This document shows positions 34,555 through 42,863 of a stretch of 64,000 nucleotides of DNA, piece by piece (the first letter of the stretch is position 1; every line of letters starts with the position of its first letter). The position numbers and the translations under genes are program-made. The DNA is from JBNARI01 sp049718765 (lineage in GTDB: Bacteria; Bacillota; Sulfobacillia; DUMF01), in contig JBNARI010000007.1 of the NCBI GenBank assembly GCA_049718765.1, positions 1 through 64,000 of the forward strand, written 5' to 3'. Under the pieces are notes generated by a model. It saw nothing but the letters and a program-made list of their open reading frames with translations, had not been told where the DNA came from and did no database searches.

Positions 34555-35455
34555 TGGCTGCAGCCTCCACTATGTCTACAAACGCTTCAAGTCTGGTGGC
34601 AAGACCTACCTCAGACGAATGTTCGTCCAAGTTGAGGGTCAAAAAGGGTACCTTGCTGTGGCGTCTGGCCCACTGGGCCAACAGGTCCGAAATCATTGAG
34701 TCGGGGCCGCATCCGAAGCAAGACAAGTGGATTACCCCATGGACAGCGCCTGACAAGTAGTGCAAGGCCTGGCTGACCAGTTGGGATTCGTGGTGCCAGT
34801 ACACCCTCTTGCCGAGCAACCGAGAGGTGCGGGCCATGGCACCTAAGGCGGGCTGGGGGAGCACATAGACCCCCATGCGGGCAAGGCTTGTGGTAACTTG
34901 TTGACTCAAGAATGGGTCGCAGGTAATATACCGGTGTCCCACCACTGCCACTTTGAGCTTTGTACGCTCCGGCCTGGTGTGAGCTGTTGAACCCCGTTTG
35001 CGCTTCCACTGGCTCACGCCCTGCCAATATGCGGCGAAGGACTGGAGTGAAGAGCCACATAGGCGGGTACCCCAATTGACCGCAGTCAGCATCGACCCTA
35101 CGGAGCATGGACTACTCTCAACCGACCACAGCGGCTCCAGGAGGATTCCAGGGAAAAGGCTTTTCACTATGTCGGGCAATGCGATGATCTTTGGGCAGCT
35201 GTGTTGGTGTCTTCCTGTTGCCACCACGCGAGGGACAAAAACCCTGTCCACGCACGTGGACAAATGCTTTACGTGGCCCAAGTAAGCCTTCAAGGGCAAA
35301 CAAGCTTCCTCCGGCGCAAGCTCGATGCCATTGGTCAAGCACGCCTTGGTGGTGTAGGGAGATACCACTACAGTGTGCCCAAGACCACGGATCCAGCGTT
35401 CCCATAGCGGCTCGTACTCGAAATACATCAGCGCCCTGGGGATACCCACAATCAC
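34526..35455 (-). CDS. DUF2229/2-hydroxyacyl-CoA dehydratase superfamily protein
   Basis: A 309-residue paralogue-like partner of the previous protein. It begins MIVGIPRALMYFEYEPLWER, has ELAPEEACLPLKAYLGHVKH, RHQHSCPKIIALPDIVKS and HLSCFGCGPDSMI, and ends with LNLDEHSSEVGLATRLEAF, which mirrors the end of its neighbour. Several cysteines are placed for a cluster. It is the first gene of a three-gene unit with the activase, downstream of spoVAE. A role in spore formation or germination is possible only by location. Confidence 0.8.
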   Translation of the reverse strand: MIVGIPRALMYFEYEPLWERWIRGLGHTVVVSPYTTKACLTNGIELAPEEACLPLKAYLGHVKHLSTCVDRVFVPRVVATGRHQHSCPKIIALPDIVKSLFPGILLEPLWSVESSPCSVGSMLTAVNWGTRLCGSSLQSFAAYWQGVSQWKRKRGSTAHTRPERTKLKVAVVGHRYITCDPFLSQQVTTSLARMGVYVLPQPALGAMARTSRLLGKRVYWHHESQLVSQALHYLSGAVHGVIHLSCFGCGPDSMISDLLAQWARRHSKVPFLTLNLDEHSSEVGLATRLEAFVDIVEAAANENHLSSHR

Positions 35456-35547
35456 TGCGCTTCACCCAAAGAATTATTTCCGGCGACTGTGGGGAATATA
35501 CCCGACAACTTCGGTACTGTGCGAGGAATGCCCCGGGACATTAAAAC

Positions 35548-35895
35548 CTACCCCTTGGGGTCAAACATGAGGGAGAGGAAGAACCCCCACAAGATGGCTA
35601 CACTGAGACCCAGGGAAGTGGCCTTAAGGCCACCCGCTACAAGCCCTGGGATACCTCCTTCCCTCACACCTTGAAGCATCCCCTGAACCAAAGCGTGGCC
35701 GAAGCCCGGCAGGGGCACTGTGGCTCCTGCTCCGCCCAGCTTCACAAGGGCGCCGTACAGCCCGAGGCCGCTCAAAACTGACCCCACAGCGACGGACAGT
35801 ACCATGGTGACGGCCGGATTCACCTTTGTGATGTCTGTTACCAGCTGTGCCACCGCACAAAGAGCGCCCCCCACAAGGAAAGCCCGCAAGTACAC
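35548..35895 (-). CDS. spoVAE: Stage V sporulation protein AE
   Basis: A 115-residue membrane protein of the SpoVA channel that moves Ca-dipicolinic acid into and out of the spore core. Helices include AFLVGGALCAVAQLVTDI and VTMVLSVAVGSVLSGLGLYG. PLPGFGHALVQGMLQGVREG is typical of SpoVAE(b). GTG 35895 has GGAGGG nine bases upstream on the minus strand and gives the canonical VYLRAFLVGG start. It follows spoVAD closely. Confidence 0.94.
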   Translation of the reverse strand: MYLRAFLVGGALCAVAQLVTDITKVNPAVTMVLSVAVGSVLSGLGLYGALVKLGGAGATVPLPGFGHALVQGMLQGVREGGIPGLVAGGLKATSLGLSVAILWGFFLSLMFDPKG

Positions 35896-35900
35896 CAAGC

Positions 35901-36914
35901 TTATCCCTCCACGCAAACCGCGTGCGCAATTGCCGGTATGGTTTCCCCTTGCTGTACCGAAAGGGGACTATGAAGTGCTCCTGTTGCCACGAGCAGCACC
36001 TTTCCAAGGGAACCACTGCCAAGTTTGGGAAACACGCTGGCGCAAAACACCAGCCCTGAGCAAGCGCAGCCACTTCCGCCCGCATGCACGTCCCGAGATG
36101 GGGAGTAGATCAAGAGGCCGCAGTCTTCCAGCACGCCCTCGACATTGAGCCCCGACCTGCTCAGGAGTTCAAGGGTGAGGGCCTTCCCGATCCTGCCCAG
36201 GTCTCCTGTAAGGATTGCGTCGAAATCAGAGGGTGTTCTACCAGTGTCCACCAGGTGCTGGTAGATCGTGTCTGCCGCTGCAGGCGCCATTGCTGAGCCC
36301 ATGTCGTTGGGGTCGCGCACTCCCATGTCCACCACCTTACCAACCGTGGCGCAAGTGACTGCTGGCCCACTGGCTTGCTGGGAGGTCAGGAGCACCGCTG
36401 CAGCCCCAGTTACGGTCCACTGGGATGTCGGGGGCCTTTGGTTGCCAAACTCTGTGGGGTAGCGGTACTGTCGTTCTGCGGTGTTGTGGTGGCTGCTGGT
36501 TGCGACCACAACGTAATCTGCAAAGCCCCCGTCCAATATCGTGGCGGCTATTAACATGCCTTCACACATGGTGCTGCAGGCGCCGTAAAGCCCGAGGAAG
36601 GGTATGCCAGTCTGCCTCGCTGCGTAGTTTGCAGAGATGATTTGGTTGAGTAGGTCTCCAGAGATTAGCATATCCACGTTATCCGCGTGCAAGCCTGCCT
36701 TTTCCAGACAGAGGTTGACCGCGGCGGTTAGCATCTTGCACTCTGCTTGCTCCCAGGTGGAGCAGCCTGCCAGAGTGTCTCCAAGCACGAGGTCAAAGTT
36801 GTTCCCCAGAGGGCCATCCCCCTCCATAGGCCCTGCTACAGTTGCAACGCTCACCAGCCTTGGAGGGTTTTTGAAAACCACGGACTGGCGGCCTGCTTTC
36901 TTTGGTGCGCTCAT
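35901..36914 (-). CDS. spoVAD: Stage V sporulation protein AD
   Basis: A 337-residue thiolase-fold protein that binds dipicolinic acid and loads it into the spore. Family segments include VFKNPPRLVSVATVAGPMEG, YGACSTMCEGMLIAATILDG, HHNTAERQYRYPTEFGNQRP and ILTGDLGRIG. ATG 36914 (MSAPKKAGRQ) overlaps the spoVAC stop by four bases. An in-frame start nine codons earlier is less likely. Confidence 0.96.
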   Translation of the reverse strand: MSAPKKAGRQSVVFKNPPRLVSVATVAGPMEGDGPLGNNFDLVLGDTLAGCSTWEQAECKMLTAAVNLCLEKAGLHADNVDMLISGDLLNQIISANYAARQTGIPFLGLYGACSTMCEGMLIAATILDGGFADYVVVATSSHHNTAERQYRYPTEFGNQRPPTSQWTVTGAAAVLLTSQQASGPAVTCATVGKVVDMGVRDPNDMGSAMAPAAADTIYQHLVDTGRTPSDFDAILTGDLGRIGKALTLELLSRSGLNVEGVLEDCGLLIYSPSRDVHAGGSGCACSGLVFCASVFPKLGSGSLGKVLLVATGALHSPLSVQQGETIPAIAHAVCVEG

Positions 36915-37330
36915 CCTGCGGTCCCCCCGGTAAGCACGCAAATCAGGCTCACCAGAAACGCGGATGAAAGGCCGTACACTATCACTGGGCCCGCTATGAG
37001 GAACATCTTTGCGGACATGCCCAAGATGAAGCCTTCCCGCTTAAACTCGATCGCTGATGAAACGATGGAGTTTGCAAATCCGCTTATGGGAAGTGCAGAG
37101 CCCATGCCTGCAACCCTTGCCAGTTCGTCGTAAACGCCCAAGGCTGTGAGGATGGCACCGAAGCTGGCAATAATTGCGGATACAAGAGGCGGAATCTCCT
37201 TTTGCGGTATGCCCGCAGACCCAAGCCACACCCAGAAAACTTGGCCGAGAAGGCATATCAGCCCACCCACCACGAAGGCGCCTGCAACGTTGCGGACCAG
37301 GGGCCTTGGTGGTGCAGCGCTATTCACCAT
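36911..37330 (-). CDS. spoVAC: Stage V sporulation protein AC
   Basis: A 139-residue membrane protein. In Bacillus it acts as a mechanosensitive channel for dipicolinate release. Helices FVVGGLICLLGQVFWVWL, LVSAIIASFGAILTALGVYD and GPVIVYGLSSAFLVSLICVL are visible, with GMGSALPISGFANSIVSSAI and FKREGFILGMSAKMF, both SpoVAC signatures. It is separated from spoVAB by the dodecin gene. Confidence 0.95.
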   Translation of the reverse strand: MVNSAAPPRPLVRNVAGAFVVGGLICLLGQVFWVWLGSAGIPQKEIPPLVSAIIASFGAILTALGVYDELARVAGMGSALPISGFANSIVSSAIEFKREGFILGMSAKMFLIAGPVIVYGLSSAFLVSLICVLTGGTAG

Positions 37331-37436
37331 TGCCTGATAGGGTTGCTTGTTTGCCGAGGTTTACACCGCACCTTTCACGGGCTGTACCTTTGGTGCCCGG
37401 AAGGTATGTGCAGTGACCGGGCACCTGGCCTAGAAC

Positions 37437-37652
37437 TCACATTATGGCTGCACCTTCGTCCACGTAAGCCACTTTGACGTTTGCCCTGTACTCGGTTATC
37501 CGGCCGTCTGAAACGTTGGCTGTCCAGTTGATCACCTCTGCCCCCTTAATGGATTTCACCATCCTTGACGCCTCTTCCACCGCATTGTTGGCAGCGTCCT
37601 GCCAGTCCTTGTGGGAAGTTCCAACAAGCTCGAGCACTTTCACTACCGCCAC
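37437..37652 (-). CDS. Dodecin family flavin-binding protein
   Basis: A 71-residue protein with the dodecin pattern: KVLELVGTSHKDWQDAANNA, VKSIKGAEVINWTANVSDG and ITEYRANVKVAYV. Dodecins form hollow dodecamers that store riboflavin/FMN or CoA and protect flavins. The Trp in EVINWTAN is the residue that stacks on flavin. GTG 37652 follows GGAGGG at five bases on the minus strand; TTG 37670 is an alternative. It lies between spoVAB and spoVAC, an unusual insertion into the spoVA operon that suggests expression in the forespore. Confidence 0.9.
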   Translation of the reverse strand: MAVVKVLELVGTSHKDWQDAANNAVEEASRMVKSIKGAEVINWTANVSDGRITEYRANVKVAYVDEGAAIM

Positions 37653-37673
37653 GATCTCCCTCCTCTTCAAGTC

Positions 37674-38117
37674 TCAGGGGACGCCGGGCAACAGCCACAG
37701 CGCCGTTGACCCAACTAACTTGCCCAGCATCAGGCTGAACACCAGGAGGCGCATGTAAGGTTGGATGTCGAACCGCCTTGCCAGCACAGGCAGTACGTTG
37801 AGCACTTCTGCCAAGGCAGAGGCGAGCATTCCCACGTACACCCCCATTAGCGCCCCCGTAACTACAGTGGCAACCCTGGCGCAAGCATGCCAACGGGTTG
37901 CCTGGACGGTAAGTCCTTGGTCGAAGACAAAAGAGCTTGCTGCCATGGATATCCCCATAACGGTTTGGTAAAGGCCCATGGCATGCCTCGTGTCAGTTAG
38001 CTGCGCCAGCCTAGGTATCACTTCAAGCACGCAAAAGAACGAGGCAATTGCACCACCTGTGACCAGACCCCAGGCAAAACCAGTGATTGCCGCCGCCAGC
38101 GAAGCCTTCAAAGTCAT
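37674..38117 (-). CDS. spoVAB: Stage V sporulation protein AB
   Basis: A 147-residue membrane protein of the SpoVA group. Visible features: LAAAITGFAWGLVTGGAIAS, LEVIPRLAQLTDT and TGALMGVYVGMLASALAEVL, which match the SpoVAB pattern. ATG 38117 follows AGGAGCAAGGGG and overlaps the spoVAA stop (ATGA). A TTG-initiated extension to 38147 is less likely. Confidence 0.9.
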   Translation of the reverse strand: MTLKASLAAAITGFAWGLVTGGAIASFFCVLEVIPRLAQLTDTRHAMGLYQTVMGISMAASSFVFDQGLTVQATRWHACARVATVVTGALMGVYVGMLASALAEVLNVLPVLARRFDIQPYMRLLVFSLMLGKLVGSTALWLLPGVP

Positions 38118-38437
38118 TGTTTCCCCTTGCTCCTGCCCTTCATACACTCCTTGACGTTCTTGTCATACAGGAACATTTCTACTTCCAAAGGGCTGGGTTC
38201 GTCCTTGGTGCCGCCAAGCCTGATATGGTTAAAGAATACGTAGACCCCTACGGCTACCCCAATTGAGTAGGGCACTTGTAAGAGCAGGGGTCTATCAGTC
38301 CTAACACCCGTCAGCATTCGATAGACTTCGGATTGCACCTGTTTCATGCTCACGTCGCTGTGAAAGTTCATGATTGCCGTGGCGGAGCCCACGAATATGA
38401 GCGCCGAGACCACCAGGGCTCTAGCCAGTCTTGCCAT
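38114..38437 (-). CDS. spoVAA: Stage V sporulation protein AA, short form lacking the N-terminal domain
   Basis: A 107-residue protein matching only the C-terminal membrane half of SpoVAA, which is normally about 200 residues. ALVVSALIFVGSATAIMNFH and LLLQVPYSIGVAVGVYVFFN are the two helices, and EPSPLEVEMFLYDKNVKE is the conserved tail. ATG 38437 has AGAGGAG upstream on the minus strand, so the short form looks like the intended product. I searched the 400 bases upstream in all frames and saw no remnant of the missing domain; that space holds the lysine riboswitch of divergent lysA. Confidence 0.8.
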   Translation of the reverse strand: MARLARALVVSALIFVGSATAIMNFHSDVSMKQVQSEVYRMLTGVRTDRPLLLQVPYSIGVAVGVYVFFNHIRLGGTKDEPSPLEVEMFLYDKNVKECMKGRSKGKQ

Positions 38438-38496
38438 TGGGCCAGCACACTCCTCTATGGCGGTAGTATCTCCATTACGCTTTCGAGAGATTTGTG

Positions 38497-38525
38497 TTGA
38501 CTTGTGGGAGTGACGCTGTTACTAT
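38497..38525 (+). promoter_or_regulatory. Promoter of the lysine riboswitch-lysA unit
   Basis: TTGACT (38497-38502) and TACTAT (38520-38525) are spaced by 17 bases, a good sigma-A type promoter. Transcription would start near 38532, about 35 bases before the riboswitch. Confidence 0.6.
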
Positions 38526-38565
38526 TGATCCAAAAGAATACTGGCTTTGACCCGTCCGTTACGGG

Positions 38566-38743
38566 GTGAGTCAGAGGCGCAGTTGTCAAGAGTACTCCAG
38601 CGGAGACGGAATCCATGAAGCTGGAGGAAAGGGGCAATTGCCGAAGGTCCTGGGGCGCCGGCTCTGGGGCCTGGGTACACACCGAATAGGTGTGTAACTG
38701 TCGTGCATCGTCCCCCCTGAGCGATGCACGGAGCGCTACTCAC
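38566..38743 (+). promoter_or_regulatory. Lysine riboswitch (L box)
   Basis: The closing stem is GTGAGT (38566-38571) with ACTCAC (38738-38743). Conserved lysine-aptamer elements appear in order: CAGAGGCGC, CAAGAGTA, AAAGGGGCAATTGCCGAAGG, an ACTGTCGTGCATCG arm pairing with CGATGCACG, and GGAGCGCTACTCAC. L-box RNAs fold around lysine and stop transcription of lysine genes. The intrinsic terminator 36 bases downstream and lysA after it match this logic. Confidence 0.92.
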
Positions 38744-38778
38744 ACTTGGGGGAGAGGGAGGGGTGTGCGGAAGTAACG

Positions 38779-38808
38779 ACCCGCGGCTACCGTCCGCGGG
38801 TTTTAGTT
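38779..38808 (+). terminator. Riboswitch-controlled terminator before lysA
   Basis: ACCCGCGG (38779-38786) pairs with CCGCGGGT (38794-38801) around a seven-base loop, followed by TTTAGTTT. It lies between the lysine aptamer and lysA and is the likely expression platform. Confidence 0.85.
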
Positions 38809-38848
38809 TATGGCCTCCAAGAATCCATGAAAAAGGAGTGGATCCCTG

Positions 38849-40189
38849 TTGGATTATAACGAACGGGGCAATCTGGAAATGGGAGGATGTGATTTGGCCA
38901 AGCTGGCCAGCACATACGGTACCCCGTTGCACGTGCTTGACGAGGAAAAGGTCAGAGCACGGTGTGTGGAGTACAGGGAAGCGTTTCAAGGGGAGTATGG
39001 AGGCGTGCCAGGATTCAGGGTGGCGTATGCAGGCAAAGCGCTCTGCGTCAGGGCAGTCCTGGAAGTCGTGAAGAGCGAAGGCCTGTACCTGGACGTTTGT
39101 TCAGGTGGTGAGCTGGTAACGGCTTTGTCAGTTGGATTTCCTGCCGAGAGGATTTACTTCCACGGCAACAACAAATCCGGCGAGGAAATGGTTTTGGGGA
39201 TCAAGCGCGGTGTAGGCACTTTTGTTGTGGACAACTGGCATGAACTCGAAGAGCTCCATAGGCTCTGTTCGAGGATGAAGAAGCGGGCGCGCATTTTGGT
39301 TAGGGTGGCACCTGGAGTGTCTGCGCACACCCACGAGTACATTGACACGGGTCGTTCGGATTCCAAGTTCGGGTTCAGCTTGGTAGAAGGCGACGCAATA
39401 GCAGCAGTGAAGCGTGCCCTAAAGCTGGAGTCACTACACGTTGCGGGGCTTCACTGTCACATAGGTTCCCAGGTGTTTAACCTGGAGTCGTACACTGTTG
39501 CAGCTTGGAAAATGCAGGAGCTCAGATGGGAAATTAAGGAAGAGACAGGCGTGGAGCTGGAAGAGCTGAACATGGGCGGCGGGCTTGGAGTGAAATACGT
39601 GGCCTCAGACAATCCCCCCACTGTGAGCGAGTACGCAAGGGTCTTGGCCAGTGCAGTGAGGGAGTCGTGTGAACACTACGGGTTACGGCTGCCTATGCTC
39701 ACTGTGGAGCCCGGCAGGTCCATCGTTGCGGAAGCTGGCATTACCCTTTACCGGGTAGGCGCAGTCAAACTCCACAGGATGGGCGAGTGCTACCTGATCG
39801 TGGACGGAGGCATGTTTGAAAACCCGCGCCATGCCCTTTACGGGGCACAGTACACCGTGGTGCCTGTGAGGAAGCCTGCAACACAGGTGACCAGGGAATT
39901 CACAGTGGCCGGGAAATGTTGCGAGTCAGGAGACATCATTGCTGACAAGTGCAAGTTGCCGCCACTTGGTCCCGGTGACTTGGTGGCGGTGCTTTGCACA
40001 GGTGCCTATCACTATTCCATGGCGTCTAACTACAATAGATTCCCGCGGCCAGCTGTGGTGATGGTGAGCAAAGGCAGGTCTGCACTGATCGTGGAGCGGG
40101 AAGAGTACGCTGACATGGCCAATCGGGACAGAATGCCGGCGTGGCTTGAATCAAGGAAACTGGCCAAAGCCATGGGGCAGCGGCCTTGA
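38849..40189 (+). CDS. lysA: Diaminopimelate decarboxylase
   Basis: A 446-residue fold-type III PLP enzyme that converts meso-diaminopimelate to lysine and CO2. The PLP lysine is about K63 in VAYAGKALC. HCHIGSQVF, NMGGGLGVKY, VEPGRSIVAEAG, CCESGDIIA and GAYHYSMASNYN are the other active-site segments. TTG 38849 follows AAGGAG ten bases upstream. Expression is controlled by the lysine riboswitch before it. Confidence 0.97.
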   Translation: MDYNERGNLEMGGCDLAKLASTYGTPLHVLDEEKVRARCVEYREAFQGEYGGVPGFRVAYAGKALCVRAVLEVVKSEGLYLDVCSGGELVTALSVGFPAERIYFHGNNKSGEEMVLGIKRGVGTFVVDNWHELEELHRLCSRMKKRARILVRVAPGVSAHTHEYIDTGRSDSKFGFSLVEGDAIAAVKRALKLESLHVAGLHCHIGSQVFNLESYTVAAWKMQELRWEIKEETGVELEELNMGGGLGVKYVASDNPPTVSEYARVLASAVRESCEHYGLRLPMLTVEPGRSIVAEAGITLYRVGAVKLHRMGECYLIVDGGMFENPRHALYGAQYTVVPVRKPATQVTREFTVAGKCCESGDIIADKCKLPPLGPGDLVAVLCTGAYHYSMASNYNRFPRPAVVMVSKGRSALIVEREEYADMANRDRMPAWLESRKLAKAMGQRP

Positions 40190-40218
40190 AGAATGGGATA
40201 GCCGGTAGGGCACGGGGC

Positions 40219-40246
40219 GAATTGGGGGGCACATGCCCCCCAATTC
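40219..40246. terminator. Perfect hairpin after lysA
   Basis: GAATTGGGGGGC (40219-40230) and GCCCCCCAATTC (40235-40246) form twelve perfect pairs with a four-base loop. No T-run follows, so this may be a weak terminator or a transcript-stabilising hairpin. It lies 30 bases after lysA. Confidence 0.6.
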
Positions 40247-40278
40247 CACTTGTTGCGGGCTGCTCACGCCGAGCGGTA

Positions 40279-40287
40279 TGGTATAAT
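40279..40287 (+). promoter_or_regulatory. Extended -10 promoter-like element before the site-2 protease gene
   Basis: TGGTATAAT fits the extended -10 consensus TGnTATAAT exactly. No clear -35 is seen at 16-18 bases. The next start codon, ATG 40309, is 22 bases downstream. Confidence 0.45.
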
Positions 40288-40308
40288 CAGCTGGAACTGC
40301 GAGGAAGG

Positions 40309-40962
40309 ATGGAAAAAGTGCTAAACGCCAGGTATTGGATCTTCTCGTTGCCGGGACTAGTGGTTGCCATAGCGTTCCACGAGTTTGCTCATGCGTGGGT
40401 GGCGGACAGGCTGGGTGATCCTACTCCAAGGCTAAACGGTCGACTTACCTTGGAGCCGTGGGCACATCTGGACCTCCTGGGTACCCTCATGCTGCTTTTG
40501 TACGGGTTCGGCTGGGCAAAGCCAGTCCCCGTGGACCCTTTCCAGTTCCGTTCTCCTAGAAGAGACATGGCTGCTGTGGCCATGGCTGGACCAGCAATGA
40601 ACTTAGCCGTGGCTACGATGTGCTGGTGCCTGGCCGGGGTTGTTGGTGTATGGAGAGGTTTGTGGGTGCTTGGGGAAGTGTTGAGGGTGTGCGGAACTGT
40701 CAACATAAGTTTTGCTGCGTTCAACTTGATTCCTCTCCCTCCCCTTGACGGCTTCAGGTTGGCGAGCGCTTTCTTGCCTCCCTCTGTGAAGGATGTGGTC
40801 TCAAGGCTTGAGTCATATTCACCCCTATTGCTGGTATTGCTGATGCTGAGCGGCTTAGGAAGCGTTTGGGTAAGTACGGTCGGGTCCTATATGAGGGTAA
40901 TCGTGGCTGGCGTGGCAAACGTGCTGGGCGGCGGGATCGCACGCCTAATTAGGGGAATCTGA
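40309..40962 (+). CDS. Site-2 protease family (M50) membrane metalloprotease
   Basis: A 217-residue rhomboid-unrelated intramembrane zinc protease. AFHEFAHAWVADRLGDPTPR contains HExxH within a membrane helix, and the third zinc ligand lies in NLIPLPPLDGFRL (the LDG motif). RLTLEPWAHLDLLGTLML is typical of the bacterial M50 branch often encoded before scpA. The substrate is not known. ATG 40309 follows GAGGAAGG; the frame is open further upstream but without a good start. Confidence 0.9.
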   Translation: MEKVLNARYWIFSLPGLVVAIAFHEFAHAWVADRLGDPTPRLNGRLTLEPWAHLDLLGTLMLLLYGFGWAKPVPVDPFQFRSPRRDMAAVAMAGPAMNLAVATMCWCLAGVVGVWRGLWVLGEVLRVCGTVNISFAAFNLIPLPPLDGFRLASAFLPPSVKDVVSRLESYSPLLLVLLMLSGLGSVWVSTVGSYMRVIVAGVANVLGGGIARLIRGI

Positions 40963-40969
40963 TCTAAAG

Positions 40970-41677
40970 ATGTTCTCTTGGACTGAATTCGCTTCACTTG
41001 TGGATAAGGTTAGGAGGAAGCTGATAGAGCCACTTGAGCTGGCTCTGAAGCTATTGACCGGAGAGTTCCTGCGGGGCTGCGAGGGCAACCCCCCTGATCT
41101 GGAAACGTGCACCAAGTTCCTGCTGGATGCCTCGTGGCTGCTAAAGGCCAAAGTGGTGGGTTTGCTGCCCAGCCAGGTTCAGTCTGAAGAGATCGGAGCT
41201 GAAGTAGATGTTCTTGGCGAGCAGCCGGAAGACCGGGGGGGAATGGATGCCAATAGGCTTTTCGTGGAGAGGTCTGCTGGTGCTGTGGCGAGCCTGATTG
41301 GTTCAGGCCAGTGGGCGCTGCCTAGGGGAGGCCAACTGCCCGGCTGGCCTCCCAAGGTTGGATTGGATAGGGAGGAGTTCTTCCAGGTTTGCCAGCGCGT
41401 GGCAAGGAGGCTGCGACCCATTGAGCTCAGAAACGAAGAGGGTATCTGGAGGCGGCTTTTCCGTGAGATTGCCAGGAAGTTGTTTAGGTTGCGGGGCAGC
41501 ATTACCTTCTCCCAACTGGTTGGGGGCCAAAACACCCGTCGCAAGGTGGCCGGACTCCTGGTTTTGCTGGAACTTGGCAGGCGACGGAGGGTTAGTCTTT
41601 TGCAGAACGAGGCGTTTGGGGACATACTCATAGCGCCCAAGCTGGGGTCTTCCAAGAAGGAAGAGGCTGCAGTTTGA
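40970..41677 (+). CDS. scpA: Segregation and condensation protein A (ScpA)
   Basis: A 235-residue kleisin that bridges SMC heads. The sequence is divergent, but LDASWLLKAKVVGLLP matches the N-terminal ScpA pattern, and RKVAGLLVLLELGRRRRVSL followed by LQNEAFGDI matches the C-terminal winged helix. Pairing with scpB 25 bases downstream supports the call. Without scpB I would be less sure. Confidence 0.85.
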   Translation: MFSWTEFASLVDKVRRKLIEPLELALKLLTGEFLRGCEGNPPDLETCTKFLLDASWLLKAKVVGLLPSQVQSEEIGAEVDVLGEQPEDRGGMDANRLFVERSAGAVASLIGSGQWALPRGGQLPGWPPKVGLDREEFFQVCQRVARRLRPIELRNEEGIWRRLFREIARKLFRLRGSITFSQLVGGQNTRRKVAGLLVLLELGRRRRVSLLQNEAFGDILIAPKLGSSKKEEAAV

Positions 41678-41702
41678 GCCGGAAGGCCGAGGAGTCGGAG
41701 AA

Positions 41703-42236
41703 ATGAACGACGACGTTAGGGCATTGATTGAGGCGTACATATTTGCAGCTGAAAACCCTGTGGAGTTAGATCAAATAGCCAAGGTGGCTGGTCTCACCAG
41801 ACTTGAAGCTGCAGAGGTGGTTTCTGCAATCCAAAAGGAGTACCAAGGAGGGCACCACGGCGTGGAACTGGTGCACCTGGCTGGTGGGTATTCTTTCCGC
41901 ACAAAAAAGGAGTATGGCAAGCGCCTTGCGGAAGCGCCAGGAGTTGGGAGGCGTTCGCGCCCTTTGTCCAGGGCGGCCATGGAAACCCTTGCAGTGATAG
42001 CCTACAGGGGCCCTGTAACCAAGGCGGAAATTGAGGCCATCCGTGGGGTCAACTCTGAAGGCGCCATCGAGACCCTGCTTGAACGAGGTCTGATTAAGGA
42101 AGCGGGCCGGAAACCAGTGCCAGGGCGCCCCGTGACTTACGCTGTGACAAACCTCTTCCTTCAGCTTGCGGGGATTGATTCCGTTAGAGACCTCCCTTCT
42201 ATTGAAGACTCCAGCACTCCCCAACTCCAGGGCTGA
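41703..42236 (+). CDS. scpB: Segregation and condensation protein B (ScpB)
   Basis: A 177-residue protein with two winged-helix domains that binds ScpA in the SMC-ScpAB condensin. LIEAYIFAAENPVELDQIAK starts the first domain. LSRAAMETLAVIAYRGPVTK, AEIEAIRGVNSEGAIETLLE and GRPVTYAVTNLFLQLAGI are strong ScpB signatures. Confidence 0.96.
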   Translation: MNDDVRALIEAYIFAAENPVELDQIAKVAGLTRLEAAEVVSAIQKEYQGGHHGVELVHLAGGYSFRTKKEYGKRLAEAPGVGRRSRPLSRAAMETLAVIAYRGPVTKAEIEAIRGVNSEGAIETLLERGLIKEAGRKPVPGRPVTYAVTNLFLQLAGIDSVRDLPSIEDSSTPQLQG

Positions 42237-42269
42237 CTGGAGCCCATTTGACTGGGAAATAATGTCACC

Positions 42270-42863
42270 ATGAGGTTGTTGATTGCCCTTGGGTGCATTG
42301 CTTTTGCCGCGGCTTTGGCGGCTTGGCACTTGCCGTGCCATGTCTGGGTTCACTTTGCCTTGAGCAACGGTGTGGTGCAGGGTTGGGTACGTGCGCCTTT
42401 GGTCGGCACAGTGCCGCTGGTCAAGGGTCAAAGGAAAAGGGGTGGGAGGCTCCCAAGCGCAAGGCTTACCTTTAGCCGAATTCGCAGCATCTTGAGGGCA
42501 GCAAAGGCGTTCTTGCGGACTTGGCATCAGTACCAGAGGGCAGAGGCGACGTTGAGAGTAGAGTTGAGTGGCAAGGACCCTATGGCCGTGTCGTTGGCGT
42601 ACGGATGGATATGGGTCACGGCTGGAGTGCTCAAGAGTCAATTCCCCGGCCTTTGCTGCAACGTTTGTGCTCGCTTACTGTCTGGCAATCAAGCTTTGAA
42701 GGTGGACTTGGAGCTAAGGGTGAAGCTTGGTCCGCTGGTCTTGGCTGCTTTGGCAGCTGCACGCGAATACCACCGGGAGGCTCGGAAGACAATATCTAAG
42801 GGGGATAAGAGTTGGAAGCGGAACAGGCGGGCCGTGGAGAGCACCCGATTCAAGGGCTTATGA
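42270..42863 (+). CDS. DUF2953 (YtfI-like) protein
   Basis: A 197-residue protein with an N-terminal membrane helix (LIALGCIAFAAALAAW) and a basic C-terminal tail. YtfI-type DUF2953 proteins are encoded immediately before ytfJ in spore formers, which is the case here, with a 52-base overlap. SLAYGWIWVTAGVLKSQF and LRVKLGPLVLAALAAAREY resemble the family. No enzymatic function is known to me. Confidence 0.82.
   Translation: MRLLIALGCIAFAAALAAWHLPCHVWVHFALSNGVVQGWVRAPLVGTVPLVKGQRKRGGRLPSARLTFSRIRSILRAAKAFLRTWHQYQRAEATLRVELSGKDPMAVSLAYGWIWVTAGVLKSQFPGLCCNVCARLLSGNQALKVDLELRVKLGPLVLAALAAAREYHREARKTISKGDKSWKRNRRAVESTRFKGL

Noticed and set aside
38455..38989. Minus-strand frames that might encode the missing N-terminal half of SpoVAA
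   Set aside because: Their translations do not resemble SpoVAA, and the region is fully accounted for by the promoter, lysine riboswitch and terminator of lysA.
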